DNA from: Leifsonia sp. ku-ls
GTDB taxonomy: Bacteria > Actinomycetota > Actinomycetes > Actinomycetales > Microbacteriaceae
Length of the DNA stretch: 64,000 bases
Assembly (NCBI GenBank): GCA_003367665.1
Contig: QKXI01000014.1
Coordinates: 145,228 to 209,227 of the forward strand
Direction: 5' to 3'
Shown here in pieces: positions 25,045-33,445 of the stretch. Position numbers and translations under genes: made by a program. How positions within the stretch are numbered: the stretch's first letter is position 1; each line of letters opens with the position of its first letter. The notes beneath the pieces were generated by a model that made no database searches, was not told the origin of the DNA, and saw only the letters and a list, made by a program, of their open reading frames with translations.

Positions 25045-25491
25045 TCAGGCCAGCGCGGCGGCGCCGAAGACGGCCTTCGCCTTGTCGCAGTGGATGACGA
25101 CGTCGGTGTAGGCCGAGGTGTCCAGCCCCTTCAGGTCGAAGGTCTGGGAGGCCTTGTCGTACGACACGGGGGCGATCTCCTTGCCGGCGGCGACGGCGGA
25201 CTCGTCCGTGCCGTTGGTGAGGTAGACGTGCAGGTCGGGGCCCTCGTCGGAGGAGAAGCCGGAGAGGGTGAGCGTTCCGTCGGCCACCGTCGCCGTCCCC
25301 GCGACGGTCATCTTGTTGAGCCCGGAGAAGGTCCCGGTGCGGTCGTCCTTGGCGGGCGACGACGAGGAAGAGGACGACGAGGACGACGGCGACGAGGAGG
25401 CGGCCGTGTCGGCGCCCGCGCCGGCCGAGCACGCGGTGAGGCCGACGGTGAGGGCGACTGCGGTCGCGGCGAGGAGGAGGGTCTTGCGCAT
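25045..25491 (-). CDS. DM13-domain lipoprotein
   Basis: This gene encodes 148 residues. The signal peptide MRKTLLLAATAVALTVGLTAC ends with a lipid-modifiable Cys21, followed by a Ser-rich linker (SSSPSSSSSSSSSSPAKDD). The remainder is a DM13 domain (TGTFSGLNKMTVAGTATVAD, DEGPDLHVYLTNG and KGLDTSAYTDVVIHCDKAKAVFG), proposed to support electron transfer or cysteine redox outside the cell. The lone Cys in VIHCDK is the conserved one. It starts a two-gene unit with DoxX, divergent from a two-component system. Confidence 0.88.
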   Translation of the reverse strand: MRKTLLLAATAVALTVGLTACSAGAGADTAASSSPSSSSSSSSSSPAKDDRTGTFSGLNKMTVAGTATVADGTLTLSGFSSDEGPDLHVYLTNGTDESAVAAGKEIAPVSYDKASQTFDLKGLDTSAYTDVVIHCDKAKAVFGAAALA

Positions 25492-25535
25492 CGGTTCTGC
25501 CTTCTGTCCGGTTCGCCGGGCGGCTGCCGCGGCGA

Positions 25536-25604
25536 GTTCGAAGGTAATCACGCCATCCATCACAGGTATCGAGCATTTCAGCTCTGTAAGGATTGCCTTC
25601 GAAC
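25536..25604. promoter_or_regulatory. Symmetric operator pair in the lipoprotein/response-regulator divergent promoter
   Basis: GTTCGAAGGTAATC at 25536-25549 and GATTGCCTTCGAAC at 25591-25604 are inverted copies of one 14-nt motif with a single mismatch. Centre-to-centre distance is 55 bp. Each site faces one of the two divergent genes at nearly equal distance (about 45 and 27 bp from the starts). They are likely binding sites for the adjacent OmpR-type regulator, or matched promoter elements. Confidence 0.6.
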
Positions 25605-25630
25605 CGCGACGACAGAGGGAGGCTCTGGTC

Positions 25631-26332
25631 ATGGTCAAAGCTTCTCGGCCCCGGGTCCTCGTCGTCGAGGACGACCGGACCGTCCTGACGGTCGTCGGCG
25701 ACTACCTGCGCCAGGCGGGCTACCGTGTCGCCGGACATACGGACGGCGCCCGCGCGCTCGCCGCGCTCCGGGACCGCGTCCCCGACGTGCTGATCCTCGA
25801 CAGGATGCTGCCCGGCGTCAGCGGCGACGAACTCTGCCGTGAGGCGCGGGCGATGGCGCAGCACTTGCCCATCCTGATGCTGACGGCCCTCGACCGGGTC
25901 GACGACCGCATCGAGGGGCTGGAGCACGGCGCCGACGACTACCTCGCGAAGCCGTTCGCGCTGCGCGAGCTGGTGCTGCGGGTCAACGCGATGGTGCGGC
26001 GCGCCTCCTCCGCACCGGCGGTCTCCTTCGTCGCAGGGCCGTTCGGCGTCGACCCGGTGCGCCGCCGCGTGTCGGTGGCCGGGCGCGACGTGCCGCTCAC
26101 CGGCCGGGAGTACGAGCTCCTGGTGTACCTGCTGCAGAACGCCGGGCGGACGGTGACTCGCGACAAGATCATGCGCGAGGTGCTCGGCTGGAGCCACGGC
26201 GACCCGTCGACGGTGACCGTGCACATCCGCCGGCTGCGCGAGAAGATCGAGCCAGAGCCGCACGACCCCCGTCACCTGCTGACGGTGTGGGGCGAGGGCT
26301 ACCGCTTCATCGCCGAGGAGGGGCGCGCATGA
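25631..26332 (+). CDS. OmpR-family response regulator
   Basis: This gene encodes 233 residues. The receiver domain (1-120) has the acidic pair VVEDD, the phosphoacceptor Asp in VLILDRMLPG and Lys in YLAKPF. The winged-helix effector (140-230) includes PLTGREYELLVYLLQNAGRT and TVTVHIRRLREKIEP. The ATG at 25631 follows AGAGGGAGG. The histidine kinase starts inside its stop codon (ATGA). The divergent DM13-DoxX unit and its mirror-image operators suggest that this regulator controls a secreted redox function. Confidence 0.93.
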   Translation: MVKASRPRVLVVEDDRTVLTVVGDYLRQAGYRVAGHTDGARALAALRDRVPDVLILDRMLPGVSGDELCREARAMAQHLPILMLTALDRVDDRIEGLEHGADDYLAKPFALRELVLRVNAMVRRASSAPAVSFVAGPFGVDPVRRRVSVAGRDVPLTGREYELLVYLLQNAGRTVTRDKIMREVLGWSHGDPSTVTVHIRRLREKIEPEPHDPRHLLTVWGEGYRFIAEEGRA

Positions 26333-27456
26333 CCCCGGCCGACCTGTGGTTCATCGTCGCCACGACGTTCGTCTGCACCGCGGCCGTGTTCCTGGTGGCG
26401 GCGCTGCTCGCGGGGAGGGTGCGGCGCGCGTCCCTCGGCTGGCGGTTCGCGGTCGTGCTGGGCGCGGCGGTCGTCTCCATCGCCTGTTCGACGGTCGCGG
26501 TGTCCGCGGGGATGTACTTCTCCGCGCACGACCTCGACGTGCTGTTCTGGATCGTGGCGGTCGCCGCCGTCTTCAGCGCCGCGGGCGCGTGGCTGGTCAC
26601 GCGAGGGGTGCGCCGGTCGATCGCGGCCCTGACGGACTCCGCCCGCCGGATCGCCGACGGCGAGGTGGTGGCGGCGCGCTCGGGCGAGGCGAAGGAGCTC
26701 GCGGTCATGTCGGCCCAGCTCGCCGACACCTCCGAGCGCCTGGCGGCGGCCAGGGCCGAGCTCGACCGGCTCGACGCCGCGCGCAGCACGTTCTTCTCGT
26801 GGATCTCGCACGACCTCCGCACGCCCCTCACCGGGGTGCGGGCGCTGGCCGAGGCGCTGGAGGACGGGATGGTGGAGCGACCGGACGAGTACGCGACCCG
26901 CATCCGGCAGCAGGTGGACTCGATGTCCCGCCTGGTGGACGACCTGTTCGAGCTCTCCCGGCTGCAGAGCGGCACGCTGCGCCCACGCCTGGAGCGCGTC
27001 GACCTGCTCGACCTGGTGTCGGACGCGGTCGCCGACGTCCGGCCCGTGGCGGAGGAGCGCGAGGTCGTGATCGCGCACGGCGATGTCGGCCCGCGGACCG
27101 TGCTGGCCGATCCGTATCTGCTCGGCCGGGTGCTGGTGAACCTGCTCGCGAACGCGGTCCGTCACGCCCCGCGACGCTCCGTCGTCGTCGTCTCGGCCGA
27201 GCGGACGCCCGGGACGACGGTGATCCACGTGACCGACGAGGGCAGCGGGGTCGCGCCGAGCGACCTCGCCCGCATGTTCGAGGTCGGCTGGCTCGCCGAC
27301 CCGGCCCGCACGCCCGAGCGCGGCTCCGCGTCCTCCGGCGCGGGCCTCGGCCTGGCCATCGTCCGCGCCATCGTCGACGCCCACGCCGGGTCCGTGCGTG
27401 CCTCCCACGTCCCCCACGGCTTCCGCCTCACCGTCACCCTCCCGCACCCGGTGTAG
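26329..27456 (+). CDS. Sensor histidine kinase
   Basis: This gene encodes 375 residues. Two membrane helices (about 5-27 and 40-88, the latter possibly a pair) flank only a short external segment, so the signal may be sensed in or near the membrane. A HAMP-like linker (VRRSIAALTDSARRIADGEV) is followed by a coiled coil, the H-box WISHDLRTPLTGVRALAEAL with the phosphorylated His, and the ATP lid NLLANAVRHAP and GAGLGLAIVRAIVDAHAG. It is translationally coupled to the response regulator. Confidence 0.93.
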   Translation: MTPADLWFIVATTFVCTAAVFLVAALLAGRVRRASLGWRFAVVLGAAVVSIACSTVAVSAGMYFSAHDLDVLFWIVAVAAVFSAAGAWLVTRGVRRSIAALTDSARRIADGEVVAARSGEAKELAVMSAQLADTSERLAAARAELDRLDAARSTFFSWISHDLRTPLTGVRALAEALEDGMVERPDEYATRIRQQVDSMSRLVDDLFELSRLQSGTLRPRLERVDLLDLVSDAVADVRPVAEEREVVIAHGDVGPRTVLADPYLLGRVLVNLLANAVRHAPRRSVVVVSAERTPGTTVIHVTDEGSGVAPSDLARMFEVGWLADPARTPERGSASSGAGLGLAIVRAIVDAHAGSVRASHVPHGFRLTVTLPHPV

Positions 27457-27460
27457 CCGC

Positions 27461-27524
27461 CGTCGAGTCCGCGAAGACTTCACGCGACACACCGCGCGAC
27501 CGTGCAGTCTTTGCGTACTCGACG
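27461..27524. repeat. Long palindromic intergenic repeat, copy 2
   Basis: Two 24-nt arms (27461-27484 and 27501-27524), complementary at 21 of 24 positions, enclose a 16-nt loop beginning CGACACACC. Sequence and loop length match copy 1 at 24478. It lies 4 bp after the histidine kinase stop and 13 bp before the convergent LacI stop, a natural bidirectional terminator position. Confidence 0.82.
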
Positions 27525-27537
27525 GTGGGGGCGGGGG

Positions 27538-28560
27538 TCAGGTGCTCTGACGGATGACGAGCTCGGTGGGGAGCAGGGTCACGCGGTCGACGGGGTCGCC
27601 GGCGAGGCGGCGCACCAGGACGCGGGCCATCGCCTCACCGAGGCCGATCGAGGGCTGGTGCACGGTGGTCAGCGGCGGCGTGGACATCAAGCCGAAGCTG
27701 TCGTCGTCGTAGCCGACCACCGCGACGTCGCCCGGGATGCTCAGCCCGGCCTCGTGGATCGCCGAGTACGCGCCCGCCGCCATCTGGTCGTTGGCGGCGA
27801 ACAGGCCGTCGATCGGCCGCCCCGCGGCGAGCAGCCGCCGCATCGCCTCCAGGCCCGAGGCGGGCGAGAAGTCGCCGTACGCGACCAGCGAGGTGTCGAG
27901 GCCGGCCGCGTCCATCGCCTGCGTCCAGCCGGTGAAGCGGTCGAGGCCGGCCGGCATGTCCTGCGGACCGGTGATGAGCGCGATGTTCCGCCGACCGCGC
28001 TGGATGAGGTGCTCGGTGGCGACGCGCGCGCCGGCGACGTTGTCCACGTCCACGTAGTAGGAGGCGTGCTCGCTCTCGCTGACCGGCCGGCCGCCGAAGA
28101 CGAGCGGCAGCGACGCGCCCAGCTGCGCATACGAGTGGTCGCCGGAGTGGTGCGAGACGACCAGCGCGCCGTCCACGTTGCCGCCCATCAGGTAGCGCCG
28201 GGTCTTGTCGGGGTTCGTCTCCGACGAGATGACCATGTTGAGCGTGTACTCGGTGTCGGCGAGGCTCAGCGCGACGCCCTGCACGATCGAGGCGAAGAAC
28301 GGGTCGGCGAAGACCTTCGCGGTCGACTCCGGCACCACCAGCGCGATCACCTGCGTGCGGCGGGAGGCCAGCGAGCGGGCGGCGCGGTTCGGCACGTAGT
28401 TGAGGTCGGCGATCGCCCGCTCCACGGCCGCGACCACCTCGGGCGTGACCTTCGGCGATCCATTGACCACCCGGGAGACGGTTGCCCGCGACACCCCGGC
28501 GCGCGCGGCGACGGCCTCCAGCGTCGGCACCGTGCGGCCCGACACCTGTTCCGTCGTCAT
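27538..28560 (-). CDS. LacI family repressor of the beta-glucoside operon (CebR/CelR-like)
   Basis: This gene encodes 340 residues. The helix-turn-helix TLEAVAARAGVSRATVSRVV and hinge helix YVPNRAARSLASRR are standard LacI. The periplasmic-binding-like effector domain runs from about 62 on (QVIALVVPESTAKVFADPFF; GALVVSHHSGD; the sugar-contacting DIAVVGYDDD-type segment, here GDVAVVGYDDDSFG). It is the last gene of the minus-strand glucoside import operon. The operon's promoter holds two TGAGAGCGCTCTCA sites that differ from the published CebR/CelR box by one base per arm, so this protein is the obvious ligand; an oligosaccharide such as cellobiose is the likely inducer. Confidence 0.93.
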   Translation of the reverse strand: MTTEQVSGRTVPTLEAVAARAGVSRATVSRVVNGSPKVTPEVVAAVERAIADLNYVPNRAARSLASRRTQVIALVVPESTAKVFADPFFASIVQGVALSLADTEYTLNMVISSETNPDKTRRYLMGGNVDGALVVSHHSGDHSYAQLGASLPLVFGGRPVSESEHASYYVDVDNVAGARVATEHLIQRGRRNIALITGPQDMPAGLDRFTGWTQAMDAAGLDTSLVAYGDFSPASGLEAMRRLLAAGRPIDGLFAANDQMAAGAYSAIHEAGLSIPGDVAVVGYDDDSFGLMSTPPLTTVHQPSIGLGEAMARVLVRRLAGDPVDRVTLLPTELVIRQST

Positions 28561-28587
28561 GGGCTCTCCTCGTCGTCCGCGTCCATG

Positions 28588-30039
28588 CTAAACGCGGGAG
28601 GCGGTCGCCTCGCCCACCGCCTCCCCGGCTCGTGCCGCGGCGATCAGCCGGGCGAAGGCGCGGCCCGAGTCCTTGACCGTCCGCTCCTGGGTCTCGTAGT
28701 CGACGCGCACGATCCCGAAGCGCTTCGCGTACCCCCACGCCCACTCGAAGTTGTCGAGCAGCGACCACACGAAGTACCCGCGCACGTCGACCCCCTCGTC
28801 GATCGCGCGGCCGACCGCGTCGACGTGCGCGAGGATGTACGCCTCCCGGTCGAGGTCGTGCACCGCGCCGTCCTCGGCGACCACGTCGTCGTAGGAGGCG
28901 CCGTTCTCGGTGATGTAGAGCGGAGGCAGCGTCGGGTACTCGCGCGTCAGCCGCACGAGCAGCGAACGCAGGCCGTCGGGGTTGACCTCCCAGCCCATCG
29001 CCGTGGTCGGCAGGTGGCGCGACGGGAAGGTCACGTACTCGCTGCCGACGAACGGCGACGACGTCGGCCGCGGCGTCGGGGTCACCGCGGCCGGCTCGTC
29101 GGCGCCGAGCGGATGACCGCTCACGTTGTCGTCGTGGTAGTGGTTCACGCCGAGGAAGTCGATCGGCTGTGCGATCGTGGCGAGGTCGCCGTCGTGCACG
29201 AGCTCCTCGAAGCGGTGCTCGCGCATGTCCTCCAGCACATCGGCGGGGTAGGCGCCGAGCAGCAGCGGCTCCAGGTACATCCGGTTCCACAGTCCGTCGA
29301 TGCGCCGAGCCGCCTCCCGGTCGACGGGATCCGCCGGGTCGTTCGGCACGGCGGTGGTCAGGTTGAGCGTGATGCCGAGGCGGAGCGACTCGGCCCGGCC
29401 GCCGGTCTCCGCGAGCGCGCGCAGCTCGGCGGCCGCGAGTCCGTGCGCCAGGTGCTGGTGGTGCAGCGCCGCGAGGCCGGCCCGCGGCTCCTGCCGGCCC
29501 GGAGCGTGCTCGCCGCCGGCGTAGCCGATCAGCGACGAGCACAGCGGCTCGTTGAACGTGGTCCAGTGGTCGACCCGATCGCCGAGCGCCTCGTAGACCG
29601 CCACCGCGTAGTCGCGGAAGCGGTGCGCGGTGTCCCGGTTCGCCCATCCACCCCGCTCCTCGAGCGCCTGCGGCAGGTCCCAGTGGTACAGCGTCAGCCA
29701 GGGCAGGATGCCGGCGCCGAGCAGCTCGTCCACCAGCCGGTCGTAGAAGGCGAGCCCAGCCGGGTTCACCGCACGGTCGCCCGGCTTCACCCGAGCCCAC
29801 GAGGTCGAGAACCGGTACGACTGCAGGCCGAGCGACGCCATCAGCGCCACGTCCTCCGGCATCCGGTGGTAGTGGTCGACCGCGACCTCGGGGGTGTCCC
29901 CTCCGGCGATCGCGCCGGGAACCCGCGCGAACGCATCCCAGATCGAGTCCTCCTTGCCGTCCTCGTGGGCGGCGCCCTCGATCTGCGCGGCGGCGGTGGC
30001 CGACCCCCAGAGGAAGCCGGCGGGCCAGGTGCGGTTCAT
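28588..30039 (-). CDS. GH1 beta-glucosidase
   Basis: This gene encodes 483 residues, a cytoplasmic glycoside hydrolase family 1 enzyme. The N-terminal signature FLWGSATAAAQIEGAAHEDG is present. Acid/base Glu lies in WTTFNEPLCSSLIGY, the nucleophile Glu in PLYITENGASYDD, and substrate residues in SLLDNFEWAWGYAKRFGIV. It should release glucose from imported beta-glucosides such as cellobiose. It starts 2 bp from the stop of the upstream permease gene in one operon with importer and LacI repressor. Confidence 0.95.
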   Translation of the reverse strand: MNRTWPAGFLWGSATAAAQIEGAAHEDGKEDSIWDAFARVPGAIAGGDTPEVAVDHYHRMPEDVALMASLGLQSYRFSTSWARVKPGDRAVNPAGLAFYDRLVDELLGAGILPWLTLYHWDLPQALEERGGWANRDTAHRFRDYAVAVYEALGDRVDHWTTFNEPLCSSLIGYAGGEHAPGRQEPRAGLAALHHQHLAHGLAAAELRALAETGGRAESLRLGITLNLTTAVPNDPADPVDREAARRIDGLWNRMYLEPLLLGAYPADVLEDMREHRFEELVHDGDLATIAQPIDFLGVNHYHDDNVSGHPLGADEPAAVTPTPRPTSSPFVGSEYVTFPSRHLPTTAMGWEVNPDGLRSLLVRLTREYPTLPPLYITENGASYDDVVAEDGAVHDLDREAYILAHVDAVGRAIDEGVDVRGYFVWSLLDNFEWAWGYAKRFGIVRVDYETQERTVKDSGRAFARLIAAARAGEAVGEATASRV

Positions 30040-30041
30040 TC

Positions 30042-30911
30042 TCAGCCTTTCACCGCGCCGGCCATGATGCCGGAGACCAGCTGCCGGCCGGCGAGCACGA
30101 AGAGGATCAACAGGGGGATGGTGGCGAGCACGGCTCCGGCGAGCACGATCGAGTAGTCGACGTACTTCGCCGACTGCAGCTGGCTCAGCGCCACCTGCAG
30201 CGTCGGATTCTGCGGCGCGACGAGCAGCGGCCAGAGGTAGTCCGTCCACGCCGTCATGAACGTGAACAGGCCGAGGATCGCCATGGCCGGCCGCGCGGCC
30301 GGGACGCCGACGTGCCAGAACGTGCGGATCATGTTCGCGCCGTCCACGCGGGCGGCTTCGATCAGCTCCTCCGGGATGACGTCGACGAGGTACTGCCGCA
30401 TGAAGAAGACGCCGAACGCCGTGACGAGGGTCGGCACGATCACCGCGCCGAGCGTCCCCGTCCAGCCGAACTGCTTCATCACCATGAACAGCGGGATGAT
30501 GCCCAGCTGCGTCGGCACGGCCAGCGTCGCGACGACGAACACCATCAGGCCCTCCCGCCCGCGGAAACGCAGCTTCGCGAACGCGTAGCCGGCCAGCGTC
30601 GAGAACGCGACGACGGACACCGTGATGACCGACGCGACGATGATCGAGTTGCCGAGAGCAAGCCAGAACGGGACGGTGTCGAGCACCTGGCCGACGTTCG
30701 TCCAGAACTGCCCGCCCGGCAGCAGCGGAGGCCAGGTGGAGGTGAGCACGGTGCTGTTCGACGATCCGGCCACGAACGACCACCACAGCGGGTAGGCGCC
30801 GCCGATGAACAGGGCGAGCAGGATGCCGTAGGTGAGGAATCCCGGCCGCCGGTCGATGCCGAGCGCCTTGCGCTTCGGCGCACGCGCGGTGCGGGTGGTG
30901 GTCGCGGTCAT
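30042..30911 (-). CDS. Beta-glucoside ABC importer permease, MalG type (CebG-like)
   Basis: This gene encodes 289 residues with six membrane helices after a basic N-terminal tail (MTATTTRTARAPKRKALG). The ATPase-docking EAA loop is ELIEAARVDGANMIRTFWHV. It ends GRQLVSGIMAGAVKG, as in MalG-like permeases. The start codon lies inside the stop of the partner permease (ATGA). No ATPase gene is present; importers of this class in actinobacteria usually share a multitask MsiK-type ATPase encoded elsewhere. Confidence 0.93.
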   Translation of the reverse strand: MTATTTRTARAPKRKALGIDRRPGFLTYGILLALFIGGAYPLWWSFVAGSSNSTVLTSTWPPLLPGGQFWTNVGQVLDTVPFWLALGNSIIVASVITVSVVAFSTLAGYAFAKLRFRGREGLMVFVVATLAVPTQLGIIPLFMVMKQFGWTGTLGAVIVPTLVTAFGVFFMRQYLVDVIPEELIEAARVDGANMIRTFWHVGVPAARPAMAILGLFTFMTAWTDYLWPLLVAPQNPTLQVALSQLQSAKYVDYSIVLAGAVLATIPLLILFVLAGRQLVSGIMAGAVKG

Positions 30912-31963
30912 ACGTTCTTCTCCTCGCTCGCGGCGGCCAGAAGGCGGGACGCCTGCAGGCGTCGGGCGGTCCTCCTGCGATGCAGGCGTGTCTCGGTGGA
31001 GGCGATGCGGCGCGAGATCAGGAAGTTGAGCACGCCGAACACCACGATCAGCAGGAACAGCAGCCACGCGATCGCGGACGCCTTCCCGAAGTTCTGGCGG
31101 TTGAAGGCCATGTCCCACAGGTAGAGCACGGTGGTCTGGTACTGCCGCTGCGGCCCGCCGGGCACGGCGCTCGACGGGTTGAACAGCTTCGGCTCCGTGA
31201 AGATCTGCAGGCCGCCGATGGTCGCCGTGATGATGACGAAGATCATGGTCGGGCGGATGCTCGGCAGCGTGATCGAGAAGAAGCGACGGAACGACCCGGC
31301 GCCGTCGAGCGCGGCCGACTCGTGGATGTCGCGCGGCACCGCCTGCATGGCGGCGAGCAGGATCAGGGCGTTGTACCCGGTCCAGCGCCAGTTCACCATG
31401 GACGCGATCGCGACGTGCGAGGGGAACGTCTGCGTCTTCCACATCACCGGGTCGAGGCCGACGGCCTGCAGCAGGTTGTTGATCAGGCCGTACTTCTCGT
31501 CGAACGCGCTCGAGAAGATCAGGGTGACGGCGACCGGGGTGACGACGTAGGGGAGCAGCACGCTCATCCGCCAGAAGGTCTTGGCGCGGATGTTCTGGTC
31601 GAGGATGGCCGCGATGAAGACGGCGGCGATCAGCTGCGGGATGGCGGAGAGCAGGAAGATGCTGATCGTGTTGAACAGCGAGTTCCAGAAGAACGGGTCG
31701 CTCAGCTCCGCCGCGTAGTTCTTGAAGCCGACCCACTCGCCAGGACCCGTGAGCAGGTTCCAGTTGTTGAGCGAGACGACGAACGTGTAGATGAGGGGGA
31801 ACAGGCCGACGAGCCCGAACAGGATGAAGAACGGCGCGACGTAGAAGTACGGCGACGCCTTCACGTCGAACCGGCTCAGCCGCTGCTTGAACGTGAGCGC
31901 CTTGCGCGCGTCCCGGTCGCTGCGGACCGTCGCGGCGGTCTCCGGGCGGGTGACGGTGGTCAT
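30908..31963 (-). CDS. Beta-glucoside ABC importer permease, MalF type (CebF-like)
   Basis: This gene encodes 351 residues, starting MTTVTRPETAATVR; this ATG has GGAG 6 nt upstream and is preferred over one 30 nt earlier. Six membrane helices begin at YFYVAPFFILFGLVGLFPLI. The EAA loop is IHESAALDGAGSFRRFFSIT. A basic C-terminal tail (RRIASTETRLHRRRTARRLQ) is longer than usual. It is paired with the MalG-type gene, with which it overlaps. Confidence 0.92.
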   Translation of the reverse strand: MTTVTRPETAATVRSDRDARKALTFKQRLSRFDVKASPYFYVAPFFILFGLVGLFPLIYTFVVSLNNWNLLTGPGEWVGFKNYAAELSDPFFWNSLFNTISIFLLSAIPQLIAAVFIAAILDQNIRAKTFWRMSVLLPYVVTPVAVTLIFSSAFDEKYGLINNLLQAVGLDPVMWKTQTFPSHVAIASMVNWRWTGYNALILLAAMQAVPRDIHESAALDGAGSFRRFFSITLPSIRPTMIFVIITATIGGLQIFTEPKLFNPSSAVPGGPQRQYQTTVLYLWDMAFNRQNFGKASAIAWLLFLLIVVFGVLNFLISRRIASTETRLHRRRTARRLQASRLLAAASEEKNV

Positions 31964-31981
31964 GAGCATCTCCGGTGGCAG

Positions 31982-32014
31982 GCCGCCGGGCACAGGACTC
32001 CTGTGCCCGGCGGC
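31982..32014. terminator. Strong hairpin between binding-protein and permease genes
   Basis: Two 16-nt arms (31982-31997 and 31999-32014, left arm GCCGCCGGGCACAGGA) with a one-base spacer form a very tight stem (in practice a small loop) 14 bp after the binding-protein stop. Such intercistronic hairpins protect the upstream mRNA or attenuate the downstream part, giving more binding protein than permease. This is inferred from position. Confidence 0.7.
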
Positions 32015-32027
32015 TGGGTGGATCGGG

Positions 32028-33350
32028 TTACTTGTTGACCACGAGCTGGTCGAGCAGCTTCATGGCGTTGTTCCACGCCTGGTCGCCGTTCGCCTTGCCG
32101 GAGTCGAGCTCCTGCACCGACGGCCCGAAGACCTGGGACTGGATGACCGAGTCGTCCGGTCCCTTGTACTGGGCGACGACGCCCTTCGCGCGTGCGGCCA
32201 GGATCTGCCCGATGGGCGCGTTGTTGAAGAACTTCGTCAGGTCGCTCTCACCGGTGACGCCGGGGTCGCTCTGCGCCGCGGTCACCGACGGGAAGGTGCC
32301 CGCGGCCTGGAAGGTCTGCACCTGCGACTTGGCGGTGGTCAGCCACGCCGCGAGGGCCGCGGCCTCCTTCGGGTGCTTCGACTGCTTCGGGACCGTCAGG
32401 AACGATCCACCCCAGTTGGCCGCGCCGCCCGGGAACACGTTGGCGAAGTCCCAGCCGGTGCTGGCGTCGCCGCCGCCGGCCTTGACCTGGCCCTGGACGA
32501 CGCCGAGCATCCAGCCCGGGCACACGAACGTGGCGAAGGAGCCGTCGGTGAACGCCTTGCCCTTGCCCCAGTCCCACTGGGTCTGGTTGGAGGACAGGCC
32601 GGCCGCGGCGCCGGCCGCGAGCTTCGACCACAGCGCCTTCAGGTCGCTGTTGTCCTTGATGTTGAGCTTGCCGTCCTTGGTGTAGTAGCCCTCCGGCTGC
32701 TGGTTCACCATGGCGTTCCAGATGAAGCCGGACTGGTCGTACCAGGCCTTGCCGGTGGCGGCGTGGTACTGCTCGCCGACCTTGAAGAAGTCGTCCCAGG
32801 TGGCGTTGTCGCCGCCGAACAGCTTCGCCACCGAGTCGCGGTCGCTCGGCAGGCCGGCCGCGGCGAACAGCTTGCCGTTGTAGCAGAGCCCCTCCGGGCC
32901 GATGTCGGTGCCGTAGCCGATGATGCGGCCGTTCTTGTCGGTCGCCTGCTTGAGCTTCCAGTCGACCCAACGGCTCTTGATGTCGTTCGCGCCGTAGTCC
33001 TTCAGGTCGTTGAACTGGTCGGAGACCTGCATGACCTTCGAGAGCCAGCCCTCTTCGACGGCCTGGACGTCCGGGAGGCCGCTGCCGGCCGCCTGCTTGG
33101 TCTGCCAATCGGTCAGGGCGTTGTCGCCGGTGTCGATGTTGGTGGCCTTGATCTTGATGTTCGGGTGCTCCTTCTCGTACTGCGAGTAGAGCTTGTCGAA
33201 GCCCATCGTGCCGAACGTGGTGACGGTCAGCGTGATCGGGTCCGAGCTGGAACCGCTGCCGCCGCTCGATGAGCATCCGGCTGCGATGAGGGCGAAGGAG
33301 GCTGCGCCGGCGACGGCCGCAGCGATCCTCGTGCGTCGTGAGAGTTTCAC
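32028..33350 (-). CDS. Beta-glucoside ABC importer substrate-binding lipoprotein (CebE-like)
   Basis: This gene encodes 440 residues, beginning at a GTG with the ribosome site AAAGGAGTG. The signal sequence ends in the lipobox IAAGC with Cys26, followed by a Ser/Gly linker. It is a family-1 solute-binding protein: TLTVTTFGTMGFDKLYSQYE, the second lobe NPEGWMLGVVQ-type segment (VCPGWMLGVVQGQVKAGGGD) and aromatic residues suited to sugar stacking. It is the first gene of the operon, directly under the LacI-type operators. Confidence 0.93.
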   Translation of the reverse strand: MKLSRRTRIAAAVAGAASFALIAAGCSSSGGSGSSSDPITLTVTTFGTMGFDKLYSQYEKEHPNIKIKATNIDTGDNALTDWQTKQAAGSGLPDVQAVEEGWLSKVMQVSDQFNDLKDYGANDIKSRWVDWKLKQATDKNGRIIGYGTDIGPEGLCYNGKLFAAAGLPSDRDSVAKLFGGDNATWDDFFKVGEQYHAATGKAWYDQSGFIWNAMVNQQPEGYYTKDGKLNIKDNSDLKALWSKLAAGAAAGLSSNQTQWDWGKGKAFTDGSFATFVCPGWMLGVVQGQVKAGGGDASTGWDFANVFPGGAANWGGSFLTVPKQSKHPKEAAALAAWLTTAKSQVQTFQAAGTFPSVTAAQSDPGVTGESDLTKFFNNAPIGQILAARAKGVVAQYKGPDDSVIQSQVFGPSVQELDSGKANGDQAWNNAMKLLDQLVVNK

Positions 33351-33393
33351 GGGTTCACTCCTTTGTGCGTGGGTCTGTGCGCCTGGTGCGCGC

Positions 33394-33407
33394 TGAGAGC
33401 GCTCTCA
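33394..33407. promoter_or_regulatory. LacI operator O2 (CebR/CelR-like box)
   Basis: TGAGAGCGCTCTCA is a perfect 14-bp palindrome. It differs at one position in each arm from the TGGGAGCGCTCCCA box known for CebR (Streptomyces) and CelR (Thermobifida). It sits between transcription start and the binding-protein gene. Confidence 0.88.
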
Positions 33408-33418
33408 TGCGACGAGTG

Positions 33419-33432
33419 TGAGAGCGCTCTCA
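33419..33432. promoter_or_regulatory. LacI operator O1 (CebR/CelR-like box)
   Basis: This is a second identical palindrome TGAGAGCGCTCTCA, 25 bp from the first and immediately downstream of the -10 box, covering the expected transcription start. Confidence 0.9.
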
Positions 33433-33445
33433 CGCGTTGCAGGAG

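Noticed and set aside
27502-30156. 884-codon open frame opposite the LacI and glucosidase genes
   Set aside because: Arg/Val/Gly/His-rich shadow of two clear family members on the other strand.
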